A stretch of 64,000 bases of DNA from Neospora caninum Liverpool (lineage: Eukaryota > Apicomplexa > Conoidasida > Eucoccidiorida > Sarcocystidae): NCBI RefSeq assembly GCF_000208865.1, contig NC_018387.1, forward strand, positions 1 to 64,000. Direction: 5' to 3'. A model generated the notes under the pieces. That model was given only the letters and a program-made list of their open reading frames with translations. It searched no databases and was not told where the DNA came from. A program made the translations under genes and the position numbers. Positions within the stretch are counted from its first letter, which is position 1; each line of letters opens with the position of its first letter. Below are positions 1 through 12,033 of this stretch, piece by piece.

Positions 1-368
1 GAGCCGCCCACGGCAGGTGCGGGATGCAGGGAGCGCGCTTCAGGCTTGTTGGCCCAGCAGTCTCTGTCCTGTGGCAGCTCGGGGAGAGTCAGGAGAGCCG
101 GGCGCCGAAGAACGCGGTTCCTTTGTGCACGCAGGAAACACGGGAGAGCTACTCACACAGATCGGCACGTTTCTGGTTTAAGCGTGGAAAAAAGGCCCGC
201 CTGCGTGGTGTACATACACATGCGCGCACAGTCCTTCCGCATGCATGGAGCGCGTACTGACGTCGGGGGGGGCGTATGCCAGAGAGAGTGAATATGTATT
301 TGTATATATATAGATTGGGCCTCATGCGCGGATAACTGGCGAGCAAGCAGCGTGGCGTGGAGGTAGCG
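1..368. other. Left flank of the 1.2-kb satellite, no gene seen
   Basis: No homology to the adjacent repeat unit is visible here. Short frames occur on both strands, but none has recognisable protein features. It marks the left limit of the array inside this window. Confidence 0.5.
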
Positions 369-3300
369 TCCCATCCATTCCTTCCATTCCGTCCTGCCAC
401 GAAATTCTCTCTCCTATACCTCCACCACACCTCCCTCGCTGCTGCCGCCTCCAGCCAACACCGCTGCGCTGCTCCACCAACAATGCTTCGCAAGAGGAAT
501 GCCACATAGAAGCAACTCCGATTAACGACATACGGTGTTCAGCGTGCCTCCAGTCAGTGAGCGATGTCCTCCGATGCCGCTCCCGAACTCCCAGCGAGCA
601 CAGCAACCCAGCTCCACCGCGATACCCAACCCTGTCCTTCACAGCCAAACACAACCCGACTCAGAAGGAAGACACTTGGAAATCGCTCTCATTCTCCGGC
701 CTCATGTGTGAGGACGGCATCACGAGACCTCGCATGAAGCCTCACACAAACCCGTTGTCATCCTGCTCCTGCCACTTCGTCCATCCTGCCCCGCAACCCA
801 TACCCACCTCCACTCCCTACCCATTCATCACTGCCACCACGAATCCGATTCCTCCGTGATATTCCTTTTGTGCGGCATATACTAACGCTGGACAGCGTCT
901 CCACAGCAATGATAAAAAAACTCACATCCGTCACCTAAACGCGCAAGTGCACAACGCTCTGCAAACCCACCTACCAGGCCGCTCTTCCGCCTGCCCGTTC
1001 ACATCGACCTCGTTATACTCGGCCCACGATTCCAAAAACTCTACCGGAGACGTGTCGCCTCCCCGCAGGCGCTCTCCGTTCGCCAGCAGTGTCGACATTG
1101 ACCTCCTACCTCGTCTGCCATCCAGTCTATACCACGGTTCCCTTATTTGTCTCCCATATTTCCCATACCTGGATGCTTTCTTGTGCCTCCCAATGCGAAC
1201 GAAACTCATTCTCGTCTCCTCGCGGGCACTCGCCAGTCAACCTACGTCTTCTGCCCCTTCCCTCGTCCGCTTGCTCCCTATGCATAATCTCCCCCGTCAT
1301 CAGTGCCGCCGGTGTTGCCTCAACACAGAACACTGAACTCTGGATAAGTATCATTGACACACTGTCCACACCCTGACGCAGGCTCATTTCAACGTGACGA
1401 ATGACTAACCACAAACCACGTATCCCACCTCTCACCGCTACCAACTCCCTCGGTTCACCCGTTCACACACTATAGCCACAAACAAAAAAAAAGCCTTGCT
1501 GCCGCAGGCTGCGCCCAACAACGACACGTCAGCAGAGCAACACGTTACAGGATTGGACGCACTCCCTCCCCCCTCCCTCGCTCCAGTCAGTGAGCGATGT
1601 CCTCCGATGCCGCTCCCAAAGTCCCAGCGAGCGCAGCAACCCATCTCCACCGCGATACCCAACCCTGTCCTTCACAGCCAAACACAACCCGACTCAGAAG
1701 GAAGACACTTGGAAATCGCTCTCATTCTCCTGCCTCATGCGTGAGGACGGCATCACGAGACCTCGCATGAAGCCACACACACACCCGTTGTCATCCTCCT
1801 CCTGCCACCTCGTCCATCCTGCCCCGCAGCCCATACCCACCTCCACTCCCTACCCATTCATCACTGCCACCACGAATCCGATTCCTTCATGAAATTCTTT
1901 TTGCGCGGCGTATGCTAACGCTGGACAGCGTCTCCACAGCAATGATAAAAAAACTCACATCCGTCACCTAAACACGCAAGTGCACAACGCTCTGCAAACC
2001 CATCTACCAGGCCTCTCTTCCGCCTGGCCGTCCACATCGACCTCGTTATACTCGGCCCACGATTCCAAAAACTCTACCGGAGACGTGTCGCCTCCCCGCA
2101 GGCGCTCTCCGTTCGCCAGCAGTGTCGACATTGACCACCTACCTCGCCTGCCATCTAATCTATACCACGTTTCCCTTAATTGTCTCCCATACCTGGATGC
2201 TTTCTTGTGCCTCCCAATGCGAACGAAACTCATTCTCGTCTCCTCGAGGGCACTCGCCAGTCAACCTACGTCTTCTGCCCCTTCCCTCGTCCGCTTGCTC
2301 CCTATGCATAATCTCCCCCGTCATCAGTGCCGCCGGTGTTGCCTCAACACAGAACACTAAACTCTGGATAAGTATCATTGACACATTCTCCACTCCCTGA
2401 CGCAGGCTCATTTCAACGTGACGAATGACTAACCACAAACCACGTATCCCACCTCTCACCGCTACAAACTCCCTCGGTTCACCCGTTCACACACTATAGC
2501 CACAAACAAAAAAAAGGCCTTGCTGCCGCAGGCTGCGCCCAACAACGACACGTCCGCATCCGCACAGCAACACGTTACAGGATTGGACGCACACCGTCCC
2601 CCCTCCCTCGCCCCTCCCTCCCATCCATTCCTTCCATTCCGTCCTTCCACGAAATTCTCTCTCCTATACCTCCACCACACCTCCCTCGCTGCTGCCGCCT
2701 CCAGCCAACAGCGCTGCGCTGCTCCACCAACAATGCTTCGCAAGAGGAATGCCACATAGAAGCAACTCCGATTTACGACATACGGTGTTCAGCGTGCCTC
2801 CAGTCAGTGAGCCATGTCCTCCGATGCCGCTCCCAAAGTCCCAGCGAGCGCAGCAACCCATCTCCACCGCGATACCCAACCCTGTCCTTCACAGCCAAAC
2901 ACAACCCGACTCAGAAGGAAGACACTTGGAAATCGCTCTCATTCTCCTGCCTCATGCGTGAGGACGGCATCACGAGACCTCGCATGAAGCCTCACACAAA
3001 CCTGTTGTCATCCTGCTCCTGCCACTTCGTCCATCCTGCCCCGCAACCCATACTCACCTCCACTCCCTACCCATTCATCACTGCCACCACGAATCCGATT
3101 CCTCCGTGATATTCCTTTTGTTCGGCATATACTAACGCTGGACAGCGTCTCCACAGCAATGATAAAAAAACTCACATCCGTCACCTAAACACGCAAGTGC
3201 ACAACGCTCTGCAAACCCATCTACCAGGCCTCTCTTCCGCCTGGCCGTCCACATCGACCTCGTTATACTCGGCCCACGATTCCAAAAACTCTACCGGAGA

Positions 3301-4659
3301 CGTGTCGCCTCCCCGCAGGCGCTCTCCGTTCGCCAGCAGTGTCGACATTGACCACCTACCTCGCCTGCCATCTAATCTATACCACGTTTCCCTTATTTGT
3401 CTCCCATACCTGGATGCTTTCTTGTGCCTCCCAATGCGAACGAAACTCATTCTCGTCTCCTCGCGGGCACTCGCCAGTCAACCTACGTCTTCTGCCCCTT
3501 CCCTCGTCCGCTTGCTCCCTATGCATAATCTCCCCCGTCATCAGTGCCGCCGGTGTTGCCTCAACACAGAACACTAAACTCTCGATAACTATTATTGACA
3601 CACTGTCCACGCCCTGACGCGGGCTCATTTCAACGTGACGAATGACTAACCACAAACCACGTATCCCACCTCTCACCGCTACCAACTCCCTCGGTTCACC
3701 CGTTCACACACTATAGCCACAAACAAAAAAAAAGCATTGCTGCCGCAGGCTGCGCCCAACAACGACACGTCCGCATCCGCACAGCAACACGTTACAGGAT
3801 TGGACGCACACCGTCCCCCCTCCCTCGCCCCTCCCTCCCATCCATTCCTTCCATTCCGTCCTTCCACGAAATTCTCTCTCCTATACCTCCACCACACCTC
3901 CACCGCTGCTGCCGCCTCCAGCCAACAGCGCTGCGCTGCTCCACCAACAATGCTTCGCAAGAGGAATGCCACATAGAAGCAACTCCGATTTACGACATAC
4001 AGTGTTCAGCGTGCCTCCAGTCAGTGAGCCATGTCCTCCGATGCCGCTCCCAAAGTCCCAGCGAGCGCAGCAACCCATCTCCACCGCGATACTCAACCCT
4101 GTCCTTCACAGCCAAACACAACCCGACTGAGAAGGAAGACACCTGGAAATCGCTCTCATTCTCCTGCCTCATGCGTGAGGACGGCATCACGAGACCTCGC
4201 ACGAAGCCTCACACAAACCCGTTGTCATCCTGCTCCTGCCACTTCGTCCATGCTGCCCCGCAACCCATACTCACCTCCACTCCCTACCCATTCATCACTG
4301 CCACCACGAATCCGATTCCTCCGTGATATTCCTTTTGTTCGGCATATACTAACGCTGGACAGCGTCTCCACAGCAATGATAAAAAAACTCACATCCGTCA
4401 CCTAAACACGCAAGTGCACAACGCTCTGCAAACCCATCTACCAGGCCTCTCTTCCGCCTGCCCTTTCACATCGACCTCGTTATACTCGGCCCACGATTCC
4501 AAAAACTCTACCGGAGACGTGTCGCCTCCCCGCAGGCGCTCTCCGTTCGCCAGCAGTATCGACATTGACCACCTACCTCGCCTGCCATCTAATCTATACA
4601 ACGTTTCCCTTATTTGTCTCCCATACTCGGATTCTTTCTTGTGTCTTCCAATGCGAACG
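369..4659. repeat. Tandem satellite array, 1,217-bp unit, about 3.5 copies
   Basis: An anchor segment recurs at 947, 1980, 3197 and 4414, spaced 1,033, 1,217 and 1,217 bp. The copies are nearly identical apart from point changes. The first copy is incomplete on the left and the last is cut off near 4659. The 1,033-bp spacing reflects a 184-bp internal deletion near 1582. The plus strand is strongly C-rich and G-poor, so overlapping open frames of 70-130 codons recur at the same place in every unit on both strands. They share no start context or protein motif, and I read them as by-products of composition. Large satellite units are known in Toxoplasma; whether this belongs to a named family cannot be decided here. 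Confidence 0.9.
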
Positions 4660-7239
4660 CAGGGATTTGTAACGGCTGCGTTGTACTTGGTGGGGAGTAT
4701 AAGTCAAGAATTTTGGCTGTCTGGATAAGGAACGAGGCTATGGGAATGCATAAATGGATGAATGCACAGTCACCAGTGCCTTCATGTGGCGTTGAAGCAT
4801 GCCGATGGAATTCTGCAGCAGGATAAACCGGAGACAGCCCGTGTAGCATCTCGTTCCTGAGTGGCGCTCCGGCAGTTTCAACTACGTCTCTTGTGTGTTG
4901 CTACCTCTGCACCCCAACATGCGTCCTTTACAACCCTGGCAGTCGGAGTCTGCTGGCGCAGCATGTACTCTTGCCTGGAAACACAGTGTATAATGGTGAA
5001 TCCTGAACGGAGACCATACTGATACGTGGCAATAAGAGACTTCGTGCTTCCTTCTGACACACGTTTCTTAATGCCTGCGCCAATGTTCCGGAGCCCTGAA
5101 TCGGCCGATATCCAGACGGGGTGGCACACAATCTGGCACACCTAGCCACATGGCCAGGTGAAGTAACAAGACAGTGCACAACATAACCAGGATATGGACA
5201 CTTACTGGCTGCGTCTGGAGACATCCAAAAAAGGTCCCCTCACTTGATTTCATTATGTCCTCCATGGCTCGGCCAACCATCCGTCGCCTACCAGGCCAGC
5301 ATTCGCTCTGCCTTTGGTGTCCAAAGTGATTCCGCTGATCCCCAGTCCCCTTTCAAGGCCGACGTCAGCAGTGGCTCGCGAACACCCAGCGTGCAGCCAT
5401 CCGTCTCCACACCAGTGATCAGTAAGCTCGTAGAGTCCTAAGCCACTCTCATTGACGCCTCATTATACGATCGTCCACTTTCACGAATCAGATAGTAAAA
5501 GTGTCCACATCCACTGACAATCAAAATAGCTGAGGCGCTTATTTCCTACTTGCAAACCAGAGAACCCCTCGAATGATCGGTGGCCTCCAACTGGCGTTAG
5601 TGTTGCCCGAAGGAGAGACACGCCACAAGTAAGAAATGGAAGTGGCTCTCTATCACAAATCTGCAACCTGCGGAAGTTGTGTAAGTAGCGCCCGCCCTGC
5701 TGGAACAGAAGCCTCAATGGTACTTTTTCCTACTAGGCACGTAACTATATGGCAAACAAGTACCAGCATACGATATGTACGCTTCTATCTCCAACGAATC
5801 TACGAACGGGTAAGACGAAACGCTCATACATCTGATCGGAATCCTCTACAATCGCGTTATCCTGTTCCCGTTGCAACGCGTCTTTTTCATGCCATCAAAC
5901 GCGCAAAGCGTCGTCATGCTCGAGCCGGCGCACATCAGCACGCCTGTGCTCGCAGAAACGACACCTCTCAGAAAAAGAAAAGCCAGAATGCCACTCGCTG
6001 CCTGTCAACAAAATGAGGGTCCCGGTCAACCGCGAAAAACGGCTCTCTAGAACAAAACAATTCGTGCGTTCTCAAGATCCGCTTTTGGCCGCGAGTGGCA
6101 GCGACGGCAAAACTACGAGAATGCTGCCCCTGATCCCGTCCCCCGCACGGCTCGTAAAAGTACTTCTGGCACCTGGAAGAAGCTCCAGTTTTGCTATGAA
6201 CTGTTAACTTCAGTTCATATGAGTGACACGTGAGCAGCGTCTTATCAACAATCATTTAAACAAACATAAGTGTCACATGGTCCCTTTTGCACGCATGAGG
6301 CGGTCGTTGGTCAAGATATTCCTGCAGTGCTTGAGGCGGAACCGATCAACCGGGACCACCCCAGCTGCTGGAAGCCTTCATCCCCCGCGCAATGCTCTTA
6401 GTTTGAATCAGGGTCAGCGAACCCCAGCGTTCGCTGCGTGAGTCGAATTTTTGCTTTGTTGGGTGGCTGCTGGCCGAGAAGCTCTTCCGCCGCTGACCCC
6501 TTCCAAAAAATAACTTCAAAATATACATCTGCATCCTTAACGCTTACTGTGCTGAAGTACTGTAGCACTCCAGTAGGATGAATCGGAAGCGTGAGTAAGT
6601 CAGTAACCTTCGGGGGCGCGGGATGATGCCGTGGAGCATGCAAGCAGTAGTCCCGCGCAGTGGATAGCCCTACGGTGATAGCCCAGCTGCATAAAAACGT
6701 TATTCTGTGAAGTGATGAGCGAACGATCTTGGACGCATGGAGATAAAAAAAAAGCAAGGAGACAATGCAGCTACCTATTGATACAACGCCGCCGCAGCGA
6801 CCCACGAAATAGTTGGAGACTTAGTTTCCTACAGGTGCCCTGCTGTCTTCGAAGTAAAGAAACAATGAGAAGACTCTCCAACAGCCTGCAGGAAAACGTA
6901 CTAGTAGTGCAATGGCGCCAACGACCGCCAATCCAAAAACAACCTGCGGATCACAGGAGATAGGCACAGCAATGATAAATTTAAGGAGCGCAAAACGTGG
7001 TGATGGTTGAGTCACGCAACAATTTGTGAAATGAGGAACGTCTGAGGGGGATTGTTCGTCTCGTTAACGCAGACGTCAGCATCCACCATCACCAACGACG
7101 TTTTAATCACTCCCGTCTGTAAGGACATCTGACGCATTGTGTCGGTGCAGCCGATACGGGAAGGTGACAACGCATCATCATGAAAACTGAGACAGCTGAA
7201 TACACCGGAAAGGTGCCAACCCGCGACCAAAACAGTGTG
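4660..7239. other. Intergenic DNA, no gene recognised
   Basis: Unique-looking sequence between the satellite and duplication copy A. The longest frame (5636-6016, plus, 126 codons) is basic and shows no motif or splice-consistent neighbour. No RNA gene or clear repeat was seen. Confidence 0.4.
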
Positions 7240-7929
7240 TAGACGCACCTTTTGGTTTAAAAAGCAGAAGTCCACAGCACTGCAACACATTCCTGCATCT
7301 TCTTCGGAGAGTCAAGAAACCCCCGCCGGCATAAAAGCCCGCCTACAACTTCGAAAACTGCTACGTGAACGACCGCTGGGAGACCACCGGAACTTGCCTT
7401 CAGCGTCAGCCTCAACTATGGTTCCAGGCATTTCATCTGAGGCGCAGCAGGTGACGGATTGATTCTTCACATACTGGCTATCCTCGGTTGTCATGTGGCA
7501 ACGCTGAACAGGTATAACACCTCCGTGTCCTGGCACGCCTGATCCAGCACGGACAGCAACGGTAGAACCGGGTAGAACGAGTACTCACCTCCAGCTCTGC
7601 TGGCTGTGCTTCGGGTGCCTGAAGTTGCATACATCAGAGAAAATTTGCTCAAAACCTTTGACGGGAAGATAGAGCAGCAGCGTCGCAGGATTGACTTTTG
7701 TCAGACATAAGGGGAAATGAGCCAGGAGCTCCCTGGAACACGCACAACAGCGCTGCCCCTTATAGCCCTTCGGTGAATACCACTTTGCGAGCTTTTTCAA
7801 CAGGTGCAACTAGGCAACAAAAGTTTTTTAAAACGCTGCCACTGAATCATGCTGAAAATTCCAGGCGGCCGCACTACCCCCCACACATCTCAAGCGGACG
7901 TCCTGCCCCTACGCTTTGGTAATAGCGAA

Positions 7930-8690
7930 CGGACGGGTAAGCAATGCAGCAGAAAAGTTATTCATACATAGGGTGTGTATCTTGAACACAGCTAATACTT
8001 ATTTTCAATGTCCCCTGTGTTCACACACAGATTGGACAAGTTCTTTTGGAGACAACCCACAACGGTAATATGTGGAAGAATAAACAAATATCACGCCATG
8101 TATAGAATCTTACAACTATGTTCTAACGACACATTGAACACAAATGAGCAAGTAAAAATACTTTCCACTAGAAAGTACTGCACGAGGTTTTGTTCAAATC
8201 TTCTTTTCTGGATGATCAAAAGGCCAGAATATACGGTGGTGGGATCCTACGTTACCTTCCGAGTACCTATGGTCATAAAATGCTATGCATTTCATGAAAA
8301 TCTCATAATCATTCCACGCGGATCATTTGCAGAGACAAAATGTATCTACAACGTGATCAAAACAATAGATGACCTGTTCGTGATCACTATGTTGTTCAAG
8401 AAGGCTTTGTATGGAGCATATGGTAACGTCCGTGTACCACTCTGTATTGGGGGATCGAAAGTCGCTTACACAAAGACTATCGGGATATCCTTTTGGGGGG
8501 TGCTAGTACAGTTAGTGAACTCTTTGGTCTGATGCTAAGTACCCATACAAAACACGTACCGAGTATTACGAGGTTTATAGGCGACAAGAACATAACAAAT
8601 TTATATAGGTACGTGTAGAACATCAAACCGAACAGTAATTAACCGGTTGCTCGGTTTTACTAACGTAAACCGGGAGGTTTTCGATGCCTA
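7930..8690 (+). pseudogene. Probable nuclear copy of mitochondrial cox1 (NUMT)
   Basis: This AT-richer island is absent from duplication copy B. It contains a 174-codon open frame at 8008-8532. Codons 113-163 (8344-8496) align without gaps to the conserved core of apicomplexan cytochrome c oxidase subunit 1: IYN at the start, then LYGAYGN where cox1 has LFGGFGN, VPL, and GISFW where cox1 has NISFW. About a third of residues match, too diverged to be functional. The first 100 codons and the DNA after the TGA at 8530 are not clearly cox1 and may come from other mitochondrial blocks, which are shuffled in these parasites. Nuclear cox1 and cob fragments are known to be abundant in Toxoplasma and its relatives. 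The comparison is from memory of the family, not a search. Confidence 0.5.
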
Positions 8691-9815
8691 ATGACGGAGC
8701 GAATCAGCATGGCCAGTCTACGATTTGGTAAGTGTGGAGCCACAGTAGCGGTGCCCATACGCCTGCTGACATCGTCATACACGGTTCAGCATCTCATCCC
8801 ACACGACGGATGAGGCATTCATCATGCTGAGATCCAGTATGTTAAATTCATCGTAAGTTGCTCGTGATTAGCTAACGAAATAGGATGCATTGCTCACGAG
8901 GGTTTCTATCAATACGTCCATAGCCCTGAATCGTTCACTGTTTTGTCGCCCTTCCCATGGCATCTATAGGCCTGATGCTATGGACCGTGGACGATACAGC
9001 CTTGGGGACAAACTGGATTGGTCTCCATTGGGTTCGTTCACCGCATCGCGAATGCCGATTGTCCCCCGTCCCGCTTATTAACCTGTCTACCACACGCGCG
9101 TGTTGGAACAACTCACCTCGGGTGTCGAACCCAGTCGCCAATCTAGGCGGTGCCTAGTGTTCTCGGGTATGTAGAATTACTTGATATCTGCCTGCTGGGA
9201 TGTTACACTCAGAACCTCAACCTCAGCGCCAAAACCACAAAAGTGACAAGGGATCCCTTTCTACATCTAGCCAGCCGAGGATGCCCTTTTTCCCAATCCC
9301 CAGCAACACAGAACGCGACGGTAGGTCAGTTTGCCCTACTGCTTCTGGACACGCTTTGCCTTACTTGTATTCTGATTGAGGCCATAAATGTCAGGTGATT
9401 GCAGCTTCACTATTGTAACCCTTTATTGCATGACTAAATGGAGACCATGATGTGCTCAGCGTCTATTGGCTGCACTTTTCCACGTGTTAATACACACGGA
9501 CCGTTCCGCGACTCTGCTTCAAGCCCACGAGATTTGGCTAGGCAGATGCGACCCATCGAAAGAAAGCCCAAAGACAGTGAAAGTGTTCTGGTACCACTTT
9601 GCCTTTTTGCCTGATTCTCTGTGTGTGTAAGCAGGCCGCCACCTCAACGAGACGACATCTGTGCGTGTCACGCATGCGACTTACGTCCCTAATGAGAGCA
9701 GCAAAGACAACACGACCGCTCGAAAATTGATTACCGTTGCCACCGAATTCCGCAGGAAACTTCAGACTCACTGCCAAGCACCGTAAACTCTTCACCTGAG
9801 TATCGCTTCCTGCGC

Positions 9816-9831
9816 TGTGTGTGTGTGTGTG
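9816..9831. repeat. (TG)n microsatellite
   Basis: Eight TG dinucleotides within duplication copy A; copy B has no such run at the matching place near 42740. Confidence 0.8.
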
Positions 9832-10830
9832 CAGAGGCGTCGGAAAGCAATTCGCAGGCAGTTCTACGACTCACAGGCACCAGCGGACGGTGGCTGAATA
9901 TCCCTTGTCTTCTGCTTGGACCGTTTCAGAGTCAACAAAGCGACAACCGCACCAGCTGCAGCCCTGCATCCACAATCCACACAAAAAAGAGGGGCAACTG
10001 ATGAGTTTATCTAGCCGGTGATGGACCCGGTCCCTATCTGAGATATGTCCGCAGCAGACATGTGATACAGAGGGTGGCTGTTCGTGGTTCAGAAATAAAG
10101 ACGCCTCCCGATAACACATTCTGCACAAACACTGCAACGGGGATAACAGGGTAACGGCACAGCGCACCGCTTACACAAAAGCGATTCGAAAAGGAGTGGA
10201 AGCTTAGGCAGTCACCAGTGTCACTTTCGCTTTAGTGTTCAGGCAGACAACGGACCCATTCAGGACTTTGAGATCTGTTGAAGTGTCGATACTGTCAGCG
10301 CCACCAGTAGAAAAGGGTCTAAGAAAAACTGTTTTTTCCAATATTTACCTCAACGTGCTCTGGATATCTCCTACAGTCAGCTACTTGTAAATTTACACGC
10401 GTTGTTGCAGATCGCCCTCCCACCAGCAGAGAGTACCGGAGCACTGTGACTTGTATGTGTCTTCGAGTCGACGCACAGGTGCAGCCACCCGAAATGATCG
10501 GGTTGAAGGACAGCCCACCTATATAGTGCGGGGACTTTCCGGGGAAGGCATGACGCCACTCTGGCGTTTTCGGCGATAGCATTTTGGACCCCCCCCCCTT
10601 CGGTGCAACTCACACGAATTACTAGTCAGGAGTGAAAAGCCTGTATGTTCAGCCGTCTGCGCAGATGCAAACGTCTCCCATGGGATAGAACAAGAACATC
10701 CACAACACCCCCTCTCTTCAATAACCTTGCAGACTCGATTCCCCAAGTAGCTCCCCATACACAAGGAGGGAAAATGGCGACCCAGCATATTAGTTGTTCA
10801 CTCCTGTCAAGGCAAGTTATGTGTCTCGCA

Positions 10831-10846
10831 TATATATATATATATA
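10831..10846. repeat. (TA)n microsatellite
   Basis: Short TA run inside duplication copy A. It is not at the position matching the longer AT run of copy B at 45671. Confidence 0.8.
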
Positions 10847-12014
10847 CATATAGAGGTAAGCATAGCATGTATTAAAGTCATGACAGACCACGTTACACAT
10901 CGACAGGTACATGCGATTCTGGGACTATATCCGCTTGGTTTCATGCTTCGCTGTCTCGAAACCACTAAACACTGTATATTTGCTAAAAAGTAAGATCGTT
11001 TCAATCGTGAGTCAATGTGTTAGTCTACTTACAGACTGGCGACGAATGTCATCGCTAATATCCCAGTCCGACGGAATGCGACGCGCGAAGAAAACTTTGT
11101 GCTTCGCGATGTGATCGTTGCACGAGGCATTATGTCGGTATCCTGGCCCCTCGGTACTCCACCTCCTTTCACAATATTGTCCACTGTCTCATTGTGGGCA
11201 CCAGAGAGCGTCGATGCAGTTGCTGCCGTCTTCTCATCACCATCAACTTTCACAGAATCCAGGTCGACACGCCCCCGAGATCCACTGCTGGCTGCCTCGG
11301 CCATGAAAGCCCTGGTTGAAGAGAAATTGTCAGACATGCGAGAAGGGAGAACTACCAGAATGACAAAAAAATAGAGAGAAAGAAGTAGACTTGCGCAGTG
11401 AGGACGCCATTTGTGGCTGGCTTGGGGAGACAGTCGCCCTGGGCTTTCCTTGTGGAACTCAGTGGCCGTTCCCGTCTTGTCCTCGCTCGCTCGTCCAGGA
11501 ATGCCAAGCGGACCTCCAGGAAGCGACATGTCTTGCGAAGGAGGGTAGCACGAATTGGGAAATCAATAGTGGAACCGGCAGCCCAAAAAAAAGGCTATCT
11601 ACGGAACTGGGACACGGTGTGAGTGTCTGTGAAGGGCTTTACGGGCAGACGTTGTCGGGGACTCTTAAGAAAGTTGGTGATACGGAAAGACGATCTGAGT
11701 CCCAGAAGAGTTTCTATCCGACAGTTTGTGAAGGAGCTACGTATTTAAGTGATTTGTTTCACGCCAGCAAAAACACTGTCGTCAGAGGTTCTTCTAAATC
11801 TCGTGGGATTTCCACAATGACAGACCAGCGGAAAACGATGACAGGAACAGGCCCTGTCATATATTCGACAGAATGCGAGCTTCCTCCAGGAACAACTGAG
11901 AAGTAAAACATGTCAAAGATGAATTGACTTTTAACGAAGGCACAAGCGCAAGGGTGGCGGGTGAATAATTTCGTGGTAAGCGCCTCGCACAGCATGCGGA
12001 AAGCGCTTTCGCAT

Positions 12015-12033
12015 GCGGCGGCGGCGGCGGCGC
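12015..12033. repeat. (GCG)n microsatellite
   Basis: Six GCG triplets within copy A, not evidently inside a coding frame. Confidence 0.8.

Larger units (their letters stand above)
7290..11420 (-). pseudogene. Remnants of an unidentified multi-exon gene (copy A)
   Basis: On the minus strand several short coding-like blocks match blocks of copy B at protein level. A hydrophobic N-terminal stretch near 11310-11410 resembles a signal peptide. A block near 10640-10720 reads VVDVLVLSHGR, against VVDGFVLSHGR in copy B. A block ending at 9685 reads SLKFPAE, against SLNFPAE in copy B, and is followed by a GTAAGT donor. A block ending at 7589 is followed by GTGAGT. Stops interrupt the frame near 8950-8860, where copy B stays open. 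I do not recognise the family. The gene would lie directly downstream of threonine synthase, on the same strand. Exon limits are approximate. Confidence 0.4.

Noticed and set aside
557..4326. Repeated 100-codon plus-strand frames in the 1.2-kb array as a gene family
   Set aside because: Frames are equally open on both strands because of the skewed composition; no start context, splice pattern or domain.
8008..8532. Reading the 174-codon frame as a degraded helicase (P-x-G-S resembling a P-loop)
   Set aside because: The apparent P-loop lacks the GKT core, while a gap-free match to the cox1 core downstream explains the region better.
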